Assembly: GCA_020426085.1 (NCBI GenBank)
Contig: JAGQQP010000100.1
Span: forward strand, 1-10,337
Length of the DNA: 10,337 nucleotides
Origin: Planctomycetaceae bacterium
GTDB lineage: Bacteria > Planctomycetota > Planctomycetia > Planctomycetales > Planctomycetaceae
Direction of reading: 5' to 3'
The notes below the pieces were generated by a model. It saw only the letters and a program-made list of their open reading frames with translations, was not told where the DNA came from and ran no database searches. The translations under genes and the position numbers were made by a program. Shown here in pieces: positions 1-8,122 of the stretch (position 1 is its first letter; every line of letters begins with the position of its first letter).

Positions 1-2798
1 CTTACAACTATCCGAATCATGGGACCACACCCAATGGAAGCGACCTGAACGATCGCATCCTGATCTTCGAGGACGTCGACGGCGATGGTCAGTTCGACAA
101 ACGCACGGTCTTCTACGACAAGCTGAACTATGTGACAGGCATTGAGGTCGGATTCGGGGGTGCGTGGGTGATGTCGCCGCCGTACTTCTATTTCATTCCG
201 GATCACGATGGCGACGACGTGCCTGATGGCGATCCGCAAGTCTTGCTTGACGGATTTGGCAACCACGCGAACTCACACAATCTGGCCAACGGTTTTGCCT
301 GGGGACCGGATGGCTGGTTGTATGGCCGTCATGGAATTACGGATTCCTCTCTTGTGGGGACACCTGAAACCGTGCCCGCAGACCGCACGTTGATTCATTG
401 TGGCATCTGGCGCTACCACCCCGTCAGTCATAAAATTGAAGAAGTCAGTTCCGGTACGACCAATCCCTGGGGCTTTGACTACGACGAGTACGGCCAGATG
501 TTTTTCACGAATAATGTGAATGGCCATCTCTGGCATATGATTCCCGGCTCTCACTACATTCGCATGTCAGGACATGGCAGCGATCCCAATCCTTACGTCT
601 ACGAATTGATGACCAAGTGCGCGGACCACGATCACTGGGACAGTTCATCAGGGAAATGGACCGACTCCCGAGATACCTCGGGGATTCACGGAAAACTGGG
701 TGGGGGGCACAGTCACTGTGGCGGTATGATTTACCTGGGAGACAGCTGGCCTCAAAAATATCGCAACTCCCTGTTCCTGTGTAACACGCATGGCCATCGA
801 GTGAATAATGATGCCCTGGAGCGGGAAGGTTCCGGCTATGTCGGCACGCATCGCCCCGATTTTCTGTTAACCGGTTCAGACTGGTTTCGAGGAACGGAAT
901 TGAAATACGGCCCCGACGGCAGTGTTTATCTCACTGACTGGGCGGATCTGGGAGAATGTCACGATCACGACGGCGTGCATCGGACCAGTGGTCGGATCTA
1001 CAAAATTTCGTATGGCGATGTGCCGCAACCTGAAAAACTGGATCTGAATCAGTTGTCAGACAGTGAACTGGTCATGCTGCAACTGCATCCCAATGACTGG
1101 TATGTGCGACATGCCCGCCGGATTCTGATGGAACGTGCGGGTACGGTTGAGAACTGGAGTCAGCCTAAGGCAGAACTTTTAAAGATCTATGATACTTCTA
1201 AAGATGTTTCGCGGCGGCTGCGTGCTCTGTGGACGCTTTATTGTACGAATCAATTAAGTGACGCCTGGCTTGTGAAACAGCTGAGTGATCCCAATGAGCA
1301 CGTTCGCATCTGGGCCATTCGCTACCTGGTGGAAGGTGACGATGTTCCAGAAGCAGCAGTGAAGCAGTTTGCACAACTGGCACGCACTGATTCTTCCGGA
1401 CTGGTTCGACTCTATCTGGCTTCGGCAATGCAGTCGCTGGCACCGCAGGACTGTTGGGAAATTGCTGCGGCCCTTGATATGAATCACCAGGATACCGAAG
1501 ACCGGAATTTCACCCTGATGCTCTGGTACGGAATTGAACCAGCGGTTATGCGCGAAAGTCAATCCGCATTGAAGTTTCTCAGTCATGCCACACGACCACT
1601 GGTGCGCCAGCTGGTAGCACGTCGCCTGACCGAAGACATCGATCAGCATCCAGAATACGTGGCGCAACTGATTCAACAGGCGATTGACACAAAAGAGACT
1701 GCAAAACAGCAGGATCTGTTAGCCGGGATTCAGGCTGCTTTACAGGGACGCCTGAAAGCAGAGGCACCAGAGAACTGGCAGGCATTTAAAGACGCGACGG
1801 CTAAAACCGATTCCAAAGAATTGCAGGATCAGATTACGGAACTGTCTGTTGTGTTTGGTGACGGGCAGACAATGGATGCACTCAAGCAGATTGCCGTCGA
1901 TACCGAGCAGTCCATGAAAAGCCGTTATCAGGCATTAGAAACTCTGTTGAGCAGTTCGCAGGATAAAGATCTGTTGCCGATCATTCAGAAGTCCGTCTAT
2001 ACGACAGAACTTCAGCCATTAGCGTTTCGAGGATTATCTCGTTTTTATGATCCCCAGACAGTTCAACGGATGCTGGGACGTTATCGCAACATTAAACATG
2101 ATGGCCGTCAGATTCTGCTCGATACTGTTTGCAGTCGCAAGGAATATGTGCTGCTGTTGTTAACTGCCATTGATAAAAAACAGGTTCCGCAGGAAGATGT
2201 TTCCGCATTCCATGTGCGTCAGCTTCGTAATTTCCAGGACAAGGAAGTGGTCGAAAAGCTGAATCAGGTCTGGGGCCAGGCACGTGAAACACCTGAAAAG
2301 AAACGGGCGCAGATCGAGAACTACAAAGCCTTGCTGACGGCGGAACGACTGGCCAAAGCCGATCGTGTCCAGGGGCGGGCTCTGTATGAGAAAACCTGTG
2401 CGAAATGTCATCGATTGTTTGGAAATGGTGGTCAGATCGGTCCTGATCTCACCGGGGCGAATCGTACGAATATGGATTATCTGCTGGAGAATATGGTCGA
2501 CCCCTCTGCTCTCATTCCCAAAGGCTACGAAATGGTGGTGGTGGCACTTACCGATGGTCGTGTTTTGAATGGTAATGTTGTCAGAAAAACCGACAAGCAG
2601 CTGACATTGCAGACACAGAATGAGTTGCTCGTACTCGATCGTCAGCAGATCGACGATATGACCGCCTCTAACCTGTCCCTGATGCCGGAAGGTCAGCTCG
2701 ATCAGTTGAGCGAAGAGCAGCTGGCGGATCTGATCGCCTATCTTGCTGGTAATACACAGGTGAAACCACCGGTCGCATCCGCAACGACAGGCCCTTAA
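1..2798 (+). CDS. PVC-type propeller/HEAT/cytochrome c fusion protein (5' end cut off by window)
   Basis: The reading frame is open from the first full codon at position 3 to TAA at 2796-2798, giving 931 visible residues. The GTG at 132 lies inside the gene, because matching sequence (NDRILIFEDVDGDG) precedes it. Residues 1 to about 335 resemble the membrane-bound dehydrogenase domain of Pirellula/Verrucomicrobium proteins (TIGR02604), a sugar-dehydrogenase-like beta propeller with Asp-rich, possibly calcium-binding loops. About 365-700 is helical with HEAT-like repeats (YVRHARRILMER, HVRIWAIRYLVE). About 785-915 is the matching C-terminal heme domain (TIGR02603), with CAKCH at 799-803 (bases 2397-2411) and a candidate axial Met at 894 in SLMPEG. 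Family members are usually exported; the signal peptide would lie upstream of the window. An oxidative role outside the cytoplasm is inferred, and the substrate is unknown. The protease gene follows on the same strand after 81 bases, so cotranscription is possible. Confidence 0.9.
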   Translation, partial: YNYPNHGTTPNGSDLNDRILIFEDVDGDGQFDKRTVFYDKLNYVTGIEVGFGGAWVMSPPYFYFIPDHDGDDVPDGDPQVLLDGFGNHANSHNLANGFAWGPDGWLYGRHGITDSSLVGTPETVPADRTLIHCGIWRYHPVSHKIEEVSSGTTNPWGFDYDEYGQMFFTNNVNGHLWHMIPGSHYIRMSGHGSDPNPYVYELMTKCADHDHWDSSSGKWTDSRDTSGIHGKLGGGHSHCGGMIYLGDSWPQKYRNSLFLCNTHGHRVNNDALEREGSGYVGTHRPDFLLTGSDWFRGTELKYGPDGSVYLTDWADLGECHDHDGVHRTSGRIYKISYGDVPQPEKLDLNQLSDSELVMLQLHPNDWYVRHARRILMERAGTVENWSQPKAELLKIYDTSKDVSRRLRALWTLYCTNQLSDAWLVKQLSDPNEHVRIWAIRYLVEGDDVPEAAVKQFAQLARTDSSGLVRLYLASAMQSLAPQDCWEIAAALDMNHQDTEDRNFTLMLWYGIEPAVMRESQSALKFLSHATRPLVRQLVARRLTEDIDQHPEYVAQLIQQAIDTKETAKQQDLLAGIQAALQGRLKAEAPENWQAFKDATAKTDSKELQDQITELSVVFGDGQTMDALKQIAVDTEQSMKSRYQALETLLSSSQDKDLLPIIQKSVYTTELQPLAFRGLSRFYDPQTVQRMLGRYRNIKHDGRQILLDTVCSRKEYVLLLLTAIDKKQVPQEDVSAFHVRQLRNFQDKEVVEKLNQVWGQARETPEKKRAQIENYKALLTAERLAKADRVQGRALYEKTCAKCHRLFGNGGQIGPDLTGANRTNMDYLLENMVDPSALIPKGYEMVVVALTDGRVLNGNVVRKTDKQLTLQTQNELLVLDRQQIDDMTASNLSLMPEGQLDQLSEEQLADLIAYLAGNTQVKPPVASATTGP

Positions 2799-2867
2799 AG
2801 AGAGATGTGAAATACGGAATTCGCAGGCACACTGACAGGAATCTCGACCCCTTTTTCTACCAGACAG

Positions 2868-2873
2868 AAGGAG
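2868..2873 (+). promoter_or_regulatory. Ribosome binding site of the S41 protease gene
   Basis: AAGGAG lies 6 bases before ATG 2880 but only 3 bases before the in-frame GTG at 2877. The spacing favours the ATG as the true start. Confidence 0.7.
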
Positions 2874-2879
2874 AGCGTG

Positions 2880-4505
2880 ATGACAGGACGTGTTATTCAT
2901 TGTCTGATGTTTCAGGCTGGCAGAGTACTCTTTTTATTCGCTGTGCTGTTTCTGCTGGCATCAACAGCGGTGTCTGCGGAAGATCTGGGTAAAAAATATC
3001 CTGCCGGTCTGGATTCTTCGAAACAACCTCGCAGCTATGCTACAACGACGACAAAAGAAGATGTCTGGAAGCTTTCTTCTTTTGAATTCCAACTGGCAGA
3101 CAAGTTCAAAATCCAGTTCGGTCCCTCTCAGGTCGTCCTGGGCCACCATGAGAGAAACGTACTCTGGGCGGCTGTTTTTCCTGAGACGCCAGCAGATATT
3201 GTGACAACCGACGCAGGCAAAGGGGAACATGTCACCAGTCTCTGGTTGCGATGTCATCCCGCCCGCGTGGGAGAACTGTTTCCTGCCGAAACTGTGACAA
3301 AGCAGGGAGATTCAAAATGGATCGAACAGGCGGTTGCTCTGGCCCGGCACAAAATGCGGTCAAGCTGGCAACAGAGTGGCAAGCCGATGGTGCCCGTGAG
3401 AGAGTCTCTGATTTTCGATCTCGAAACCAAAGAAGGTAATCGCAGGTTCTACGCACTCGATACCCGTCAGCAGACCGTGCAATATGTTGATGCGTTTCGC
3501 CAGAGGATTCTGCCTGTCGCAGCTCCGTTCAAGGCTGGGGACGGCGCTGAAATCTTCGACAAAGTCTGGAGTGCCTTCGACCGCGAATATGCGATGTTTG
3601 TCATTAAACCTGATGTGGACTGGCAGAAGTTGCGTGATGAGTATCGCCCCCGGGCGGTTTCCGCGAAAAACAATCGTGAGCTGGCAGAGATTCTCGGTGA
3701 GATGCTCGCTCACCTGAAAGATCTGCATATCTATGTGCAGGTGGAGGGAACCTATGTAAAAGGGTTCAACCGCGAGCAATATTTTAATGCCAGCCCTGCT
3801 GCAGCAGCGCATCTGATTGGGAATATTCACCAGATTAAAGGGTTGCGCTGGGGCCGCACGAAAGATGAGATTGGTTATATCGCCGTTGACAGCCTCTCAA
3901 ACCAAGCATTGTTGAAGGAGTTTGAGACTGCTCTAAAACAGATGCAGGGGACACGTGGCCTGATTCTGGATCTTCGAGCGAACGGGGGCGGAGCCGAACC
4001 GCTGGGACAGAAAATGGCAGGATACTTTTTAGATCAGCCATGTCTTTATGCGATGCATCAATATCGCAGTGGACCAAAACACGATGATCTGGGTTCTATG
4101 CAAAAGCGGCGTCTGACTCCCAGTGAGGACTGGTATTACCGGGGGCCGGTGATTGTGTTACAGGGGGAAAAAACGATGAGTTCTGCAGAAGCGTTCGCAT
4201 TGATGCTGGCAGAATGCCCTACTGTAACAACGATGGGAGACCGGACTGCAGGTTCCAGCGGGAATCCACGGAGGATTGATGCGGGAGCAGGAATCATCGT
4301 CAATCTACCCCGCTGGATCGCTTATGATGCAACTGGAAAACCCTTTGATACCGTGGGAGTTCAACCGGATATCAGAGTGAAGACCACTCCCGCGGACTTT
4401 ACGAAATCCAGTGATCCAGTCTTGGCCGCTGCATTACAAAGGCTGAGAAAACCGACTGAAAGTCAGCCGAGTGGCTCTGAAGAGACACTGATCCCGCGCA
4501 AGTAA
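2880..4505 (+). CDS. Secreted S41-family serine peptidase, PDZ-less, tricorn/IRBP-like catalytic set
   Basis: The protein has 541 residues from ATG 2880, chosen over GTG 2877 because of ribosome-binding-site spacing. Residues 1-33 form a signal peptide with a hydrophobic core (VLFLFAVLFLLAS) and likely cleavage after VSA, so the enzyme should act outside the cytoplasm. Residues about 40-205 match no family I recognise. About 211-280 is the helical segment that precedes S41 cores, and about 330-515 is the core. The likely nucleophile is Ser434 in TMSSAEAF (base 4179), followed by DRTAGSSGNP and GVQPDI. His283 in KDLHIYV (base 3726) fits the catalytic His of tricorn-type S41 enzymes. Where CtpA/Prc enzymes have their catalytic Lys, 25 residues after the Ser, this protein has Ser. 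No PDZ domain fits in the roughly 50 residues before the core. The substrate is unknown. The gene may be cotranscribed with the heme protein gene upstream. Confidence 0.87.
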   Translation: MTGRVIHCLMFQAGRVLFLFAVLFLLASTAVSAEDLGKKYPAGLDSSKQPRSYATTTTKEDVWKLSSFEFQLADKFKIQFGPSQVVLGHHERNVLWAAVFPETPADIVTTDAGKGEHVTSLWLRCHPARVGELFPAETVTKQGDSKWIEQAVALARHKMRSSWQQSGKPMVPVRESLIFDLETKEGNRRFYALDTRQQTVQYVDAFRQRILPVAAPFKAGDGAEIFDKVWSAFDREYAMFVIKPDVDWQKLRDEYRPRAVSAKNNRELAEILGEMLAHLKDLHIYVQVEGTYVKGFNREQYFNASPAAAAHLIGNIHQIKGLRWGRTKDEIGYIAVDSLSNQALLKEFETALKQMQGTRGLILDLRANGGGAEPLGQKMAGYFLDQPCLYAMHQYRSGPKHDDLGSMQKRRLTPSEDWYYRGPVIVLQGEKTMSSAEAFALMLAECPTVTTMGDRTAGSSGNPRRIDAGAGIIVNLPRWIAYDATGKPFDTVGVQPDIRVKTTPADFTKSSDPVLAAALQRLRKPTESQPSGSEETLIPRK

Positions 4506-4516
4506 AATTCAAAGCG

Positions 4517-4547
4517 GATTGTGAAAATGCATATTCTTACCGCAATC
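4517..4547. terminator. Imperfect hairpin between convergent genes, possible bidirectional terminator
   Basis: GATT-GTGAAAAT, a GCAT loop, then ATTCTTAC-CGC-AATC can fold with one A/C mismatch, one G/T pair and a 3-base bulge. It lies in the 52-base gap between the protease stop (4505) and the M56 gene stop (4558). No clear T run follows on either strand, so terminator function is uncertain. Confidence 0.3.
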
Positions 4548-4557
4548 AGAGAAACTC

Positions 4558-7500
4558 TTAGTGTTTCGCATTCAGCACCCTTTCTATTTCCCGACTGATC
4601 AATGTGTATTGCAGCTGATTCATGATTTCTATCATCTCAGTTTGAGTTGCATTCTCGGCAGGTGGCCATTTTACGCCACTTGCTTCTGCCAGGGTTTTCA
4701 TAAAAACTTCGCGATCCCCCGGGGGATCGACATCGCTACGAAATGTGATCTGGCCTTCCGGATTGATGACAATCAGTGACGGATATCCCTGAATTCCATA
4801 TTTCTCGCCTGTCACACTATCCAGCATGGAAGTGCCCCGATCAATTCCCGTGGGGGTCGTCCACTGCTCGCTCTGTAACAGCTTTTTGATCTGACTCATT
4901 TCTCCATCCGCAGTATGGATCCCCAGGAAGACGACCTCCTGCTCCTTGAATTTCCGGGCGAGTCGCTTCTGCGCGGGGATGGAAGCGACACAACCACTGC
5001 AGCGGAGACCCCAGAAATCAAGCACCACCACCTGACCGCGAAAGTCGGAGAGTTTGCGGGTTCTCCCATCAGACCACGCCGCGATCTCCCATTCCGGAGC
5101 CTGCTGGCCAACCGCCAGTGGTTTCTGTTTTTCTACCCTGGATGTAGATGAGGGGACGAACTCATTGACATGAATTGTCACTTCTCTATTTTCAGACTGG
5201 TTTTTACTAACCACCAGGTTGGTCTCTTTGATTTTCGTACCCCAGCGGACAGAGAGTCGAATCACGCCACTCGGCAGGTTTTTTAAGACGGCTTTTCCTG
5301 TGGAATCGGTCCGGGTGATCTGGCGTCTCAAAGCGTAATCATTAACGGGTTCCAGGATTGCTCCCGGCAGGGGCTGTTCCTGTTCATCGAGAACAAAGAC
5401 TGGAATGGTGTGGCCCGGCTGAAGCGTAAGTGTTTTAAAGTCGATGGGGGCAAAATCCTTATTGGCATCTTCGATTTCTGAATCCGTACCGGCAAACCCA
5501 TCTTTTGTCAGCGTGACCGAAAACTGCTGATTATTAAATACCTGGTTATCATATATCGGCAGTTTTATAGAGAATGTTCCATTCTCCGTGGTCTGGGTTT
5601 CTTCTTCCGTTTCACTACTGCCTCCCCCCTTTAAACCTTCAATCACTCCCACCCGCACATCAGCGAGTGGATTCCCCTTCTCGTCTGCGACGCGACCGAT
5701 CAGCCTCTGGTAGCCAATCGGTTTCGCAGATTCTGTCTGAAAGGTCAGTAAAGGAACGCCGTCGCTCAGTGTGACGGTTGCTTTGCTGACGACGGCTTTC
5801 TTTCCCGAGGCGTCGATCATCTCTGTTTTTTCGGTATCGGGAATCTGTTTCAGAGAGACGACCTGTGTATTGTCGAAACCAGGTTCCACAATCAGTTCGG
5901 CTGCCATATTGACAAGTGTCAAAACATATTTACCGCTCGTACCCACTTGCGTCAGTTTGCCTCGACCTGACTGATCCAGAATACTCATCGAGCTGGCATA
6001 TAGTTTATGGAACGAGACAGGCTCACCCTTCAACCAGGCAGCACGTTTCGCATCGTCTTCTACTTCCTGAAGAGACACACTGAATTGGATTGGCTGGTCC
6101 TCCTTGAGGTGTGCGGTCAGGAACTTCAGTTGCTGTTCGTTGAGTTTGCCTTTCCAGTGAATATTCCAGATGGGGCCCGTTTGGGCTTTGATATTGTGTT
6201 CCAGCACGGAATTTTCAGTTGTTGTGACCAACGCCTGCGTACATTCTTGAGGCAGGAGCCAGTATCCCGGTTTTAACGTCGGGAACCAGAGTTGGACATT
6301 TCCTATGGGGACTTCAATACGATACTGACCGGCGTCATTCGTCATGCCCTTTCTTATTCTCTGGTTCATATCGGGTTCGGAGGCGACAAATAATTGAATT
6401 TCTGCATGCGAAACCGGCTTACCTGTCTGGGCATCGCGAACGGTGCCCATGATGAAGAATTGCTCTGCTGCTTTGTTCCCGGAACGCTGTTCTGGTCTGG
6501 TGGAGACCGCCGGACTTTTTTGATTCTTCTCAGGTTGTTCCTCCTTCTGTGCTGCATCACTCAAACCTGTGACAAGGCAAATGAGCAACACACAAATCGC
6601 AAGAGCGGATCGAGGGCGACTCTCCCGGATCGGATTTGTCAACTGCCTGATTCGTGCGCGCAGAGCCGAACGTTTGCCGGCCATGGGAAGTGCCGCTGTC
6701 GGTTTTTGTGAATACTGCGAAAGCTGGATTAACAATTCACCATAATGGTGACGGGTCTGTTCATCAAAAGAGGCTACCGTTGCTGCGTCCACGGCCAGTT
6801 CGATTTCACGGCGCAGCTGACTTGTGATCAGGTAGACGAGTGGATTGAACCAGTGCATCGCAAGGGCAAGCCTGCTGAGGGACTGCAGCAGAGCATCATG
6901 ACGCCGAATGTGCTCCAGCTCATGGGAGACGATTGCGCGTCGGGATTGCTGATCGAAATCCTCCCACAGCATGCGTGGCAGCAAAATCGTGGGATGCCAG
7001 AATCCACAAGAGGACGGACCCAATTCTGCGTCAGTCACAACACAGCGAACAGGGAATTTGAGAAACCCCTGTTTTTGTCTGGCGGCAATGAATGAAAGCA
7101 ATTCTGTATCCTGGAGTGGCTGACTGTTCGCGATGAGACGTGACAGCATCCAGCGAGATCCGATTCCTCTGATCAGCAAAACGCAAAAACCCAGGAACCA
7201 GAGACAGGTAATGAGAACGGAAAGAGAAAAGCCGACTTTCGATTCAGACTCTGGTGGAATCTTTGCTGGCGCGTTGACTCCTTGTCTGTCTGTCGTCAGT
7301 AACTGCTCTCTACTGTGAAAGTTTGGCAGATGAGAGCCAGGCGAGGTCGAGGTGCGCAGGACTGTCTCTGCAGGTACCGTCATCAGCGCATCAGCAACCT
7401 GGGGGACGCGATTGTATTCGATAGAGAAGAACTGAAACAGGCTCAATCCGCTGGCAGGAACAATTAACAGTACCAGGCGAATCAGGGGAACGGTCCACAG

Positions 7501-7638
7501 CAGGGCACGCCATTTGGGTGAAATCCAGCGCTGCAGCAGGAAGATGACGCAGCATATCAGGCACGCCAGTATTCCTGCCTGCCAGGTTGCGCGCCAGATC
7601 AGTTGCCAGAACGGGGGAAAATCAGATGCGAAGTTCAT
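4558..7638 (-). CDS. BlaR1-like M56 metallopeptidase sensor with Cna-B-like and thioredoxin-like outer domains
   Basis: This 1026-residue protein is far longer than BlaR1/MecR1 (about 600). Hydrophobic segments lie near residues 15-36, 45-68, 137-158, possibly 256-272, and 343-361. The M56 zinc site is HELEH at 239-243 (bases 6910-6924), with a likely third ligand in the downstream EIELAVD (Glu280). In BlaR1 this domain faces the cytoplasm and, once signalled, leads to repressor cleavage. After the last membrane segment comes a charged linker (362-392). Three carboxypeptidase-regulatory/Cna-B-like beta domains follow (about 395-485, 645-740, 743-825), with an unassigned stretch at about 485-640. 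Residues about 842-985 form a TlpA/thioredoxin-like domain with CSGC at 880-883 and a cis-Pro candidate at 953 (GYPSL). There is no penicillin-binding domain. The start overlaps the repressor stop (ATGA), so the two are translationally coupled. Redox or envelope sensing is inference. Confidence 0.9.
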   Translation of the reverse strand: MNFASDFPPFWQLIWRATWQAGILACLICCVIFLLQRWISPKWRALLWTVPLIRLVLLIVPASGLSLFQFFSIEYNRVPQVADALMTVPAETVLRTSTSPGSHLPNFHSREQLLTTDRQGVNAPAKIPPESESKVGFSLSVLITCLWFLGFCVLLIRGIGSRWMLSRLIANSQPLQDTELLSFIAARQKQGFLKFPVRCVVTDAELGPSSCGFWHPTILLPRMLWEDFDQQSRRAIVSHELEHIRRHDALLQSLSRLALAMHWFNPLVYLITSQLRREIELAVDAATVASFDEQTRHHYGELLIQLSQYSQKPTAALPMAGKRSALRARIRQLTNPIRESRPRSALAICVLLICLVTGLSDAAQKEEQPEKNQKSPAVSTRPEQRSGNKAAEQFFIMGTVRDAQTGKPVSHAEIQLFVASEPDMNQRIRKGMTNDAGQYRIEVPIGNVQLWFPTLKPGYWLLPQECTQALVTTTENSVLEHNIKAQTGPIWNIHWKGKLNEQQLKFLTAHLKEDQPIQFSVSLQEVEDDAKRAAWLKGEPVSFHKLYASSMSILDQSGRGKLTQVGTSGKYVLTLVNMAAELIVEPGFDNTQVVSLKQIPDTEKTEMIDASGKKAVVSKATVTLSDGVPLLTFQTESAKPIGYQRLIGRVADEKGNPLADVRVGVIEGLKGGGSSETEEETQTTENGTFSIKLPIYDNQVFNNQQFSVTLTKDGFAGTDSEIEDANKDFAPIDFKTLTLQPGHTIPVFVLDEQEQPLPGAILEPVNDYALRRQITRTDSTGKAVLKNLPSGVIRLSVRWGTKIKETNLVVSKNQSENREVTIHVNEFVPSSTSRVEKQKPLAVGQQAPEWEIAAWSDGRTRKLSDFRGQVVVLDFWGLRCSGCVASIPAQKRLARKFKEQEVVFLGIHTADGEMSQIKKLLQSEQWTTPTGIDRGTSMLDSVTGEKYGIQGYPSLIVINPEGQITFRSDVDPPGDREVFMKTLAEASGVKWPPAENATQTEMIEIMNQLQYTLISREIERVLNAKH

Positions 7639-8081
7639 TGGGTTTTCCTCCGTCGAGAGGTCGGTTTCCCGGTTGACTGGGATGCTTTTGTTTGACTCTG
7701 CTTGGCAAGACGTTCATCCAGGGTTTGTCTGAGCTCTTCGAGTTCCTCGCTGGAAAGCGTTTCGTTCTCGACAAAATGCATCAGCAGCGATTGCAGATTA
7801 CCGGCGAAGAATCGTTCAGAGAATGAGTGGGCAGCCGAGCGGACACATTCGTTGCGCGTTACAGCAGCACGGTAAAGGTGACGGGAACCATCGATATGCA
7901 CATCGACGGCCCTCTTCTCTACCAGCCGCGCCAGCAGGGTTCTGATCGTGCGATGACTGCGGTCTCGCAATCTTTCTGTGCGGGCGATGATTTCACCGGC
8001 GGTCTGGTCCTCTGCCTGCCAGACACTGAGCATCACTTCCCATTCTGCATCCGTAATTTGTAATTCCGATCGCTGGTTCAT
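7635..8081 (-). CDS. blaI: BlaI/MecI-family winged-helix repressor
   Basis: The protein has 148 residues from ATG 8081 (MNQRSELQITDAEWEVM), the start placed 4 bases after a perfect AGGAGG. A start at 8132 is possible but would translate through an operator. Residues 6-75 are the BlaI winged helix: DAEWEVMLSVW, then TAGEI, the recognition region SHRTIRTLLARLVEKRAV and the wing GSRHLYRAAV. Residues 83-123 form the dimerisation helices (FVENETLSSEELEELRQTL). His102-Phe103 (bases 7773-7778) lines up with the Asn101-Phe102 bond cut in staphylococcal BlaI. The tail (124-148) is basic, ends SRRRKTQ and is longer than usual. It lacks the cysteine cluster of CopY, which argues against a copper repressor. 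The only cysteine is Cys79. The protein should bind the operators at 8095-8108 and 8127-8142 and repress its own operon with the M56 sensor. The symbol denotes the family; no beta-lactamase gene is nearby. Confidence 0.92.
   Translation of the reverse strand: MNQRSELQITDAEWEVMLSVWQAEDQTAGEIIARTERLRDRSHRTIRTLLARLVEKRAVDVHIDGSRHLYRAAVTRNECVRSAAHSFSERFFAGNLQSLLMHFVENETLSSEELEELRQTLDERLAKQSQTKASQSTGKPTSRRRKTQ
7647..7651 (-). promoter_or_regulatory. Internal ribosome binding site for the M56 sensor
   Basis: GGAGG on the - strand lies inside the last repressor codons, 8 bases before the sensor ATG at 7638. With the ATGA overlap, it supports coupled translation of the repressor and sensor. Confidence 0.65.
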
Positions 8082-8085
8082 ACTG

Positions 8086-8091
8086 CCTCCT
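8086..8091 (-). promoter_or_regulatory. Ribosome binding site of the BlaI-type repressor
   Basis: A perfect AGGAGG lies 4 bases before ATG 8081. It decides this start over the in-frame start at 8132. Confidence 0.75.
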
Positions 8092-8094
8092 GTG

Positions 8095-8108
8095 ACTACG
8101 TATGTAGT
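8095..8108. promoter_or_regulatory. BlaI-type operator 1
   Basis: ACTAC-GTAT-GTAGT is a perfect inverted repeat of 5-base arms around a 4-base centre. It resembles the ACTACATATGTAGT-type bla/mec operators bound by BlaI and MecI. It lies 3 bases upstream of the repressor's ribosome binding site, about where the 5' end of the transcript is predicted. Confidence 0.8.
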
Positions 8109-8122
8109 AATGTTCTTGTGTA

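Noticed and set aside
132..134. GTG at 132 as the start of the propeller protein
   Set aside because: The frame is open upstream to the window edge and encodes typical family sequence, so the true start is outside the window.
2160..2900. 246-codon open frame on the - strand
   Set aside because: It lies antisense to the conserved heme-binding domain of the propeller protein and covers the protease start region; its translation shows no recognisable domain. It is a shadow frame.
7635..8081. CopY-type copper repressor as an alternative identity
   Set aside because: The C-terminal cysteine cluster of CopY is absent and an M56 sensor follows directly, which fits BlaI/MecI.
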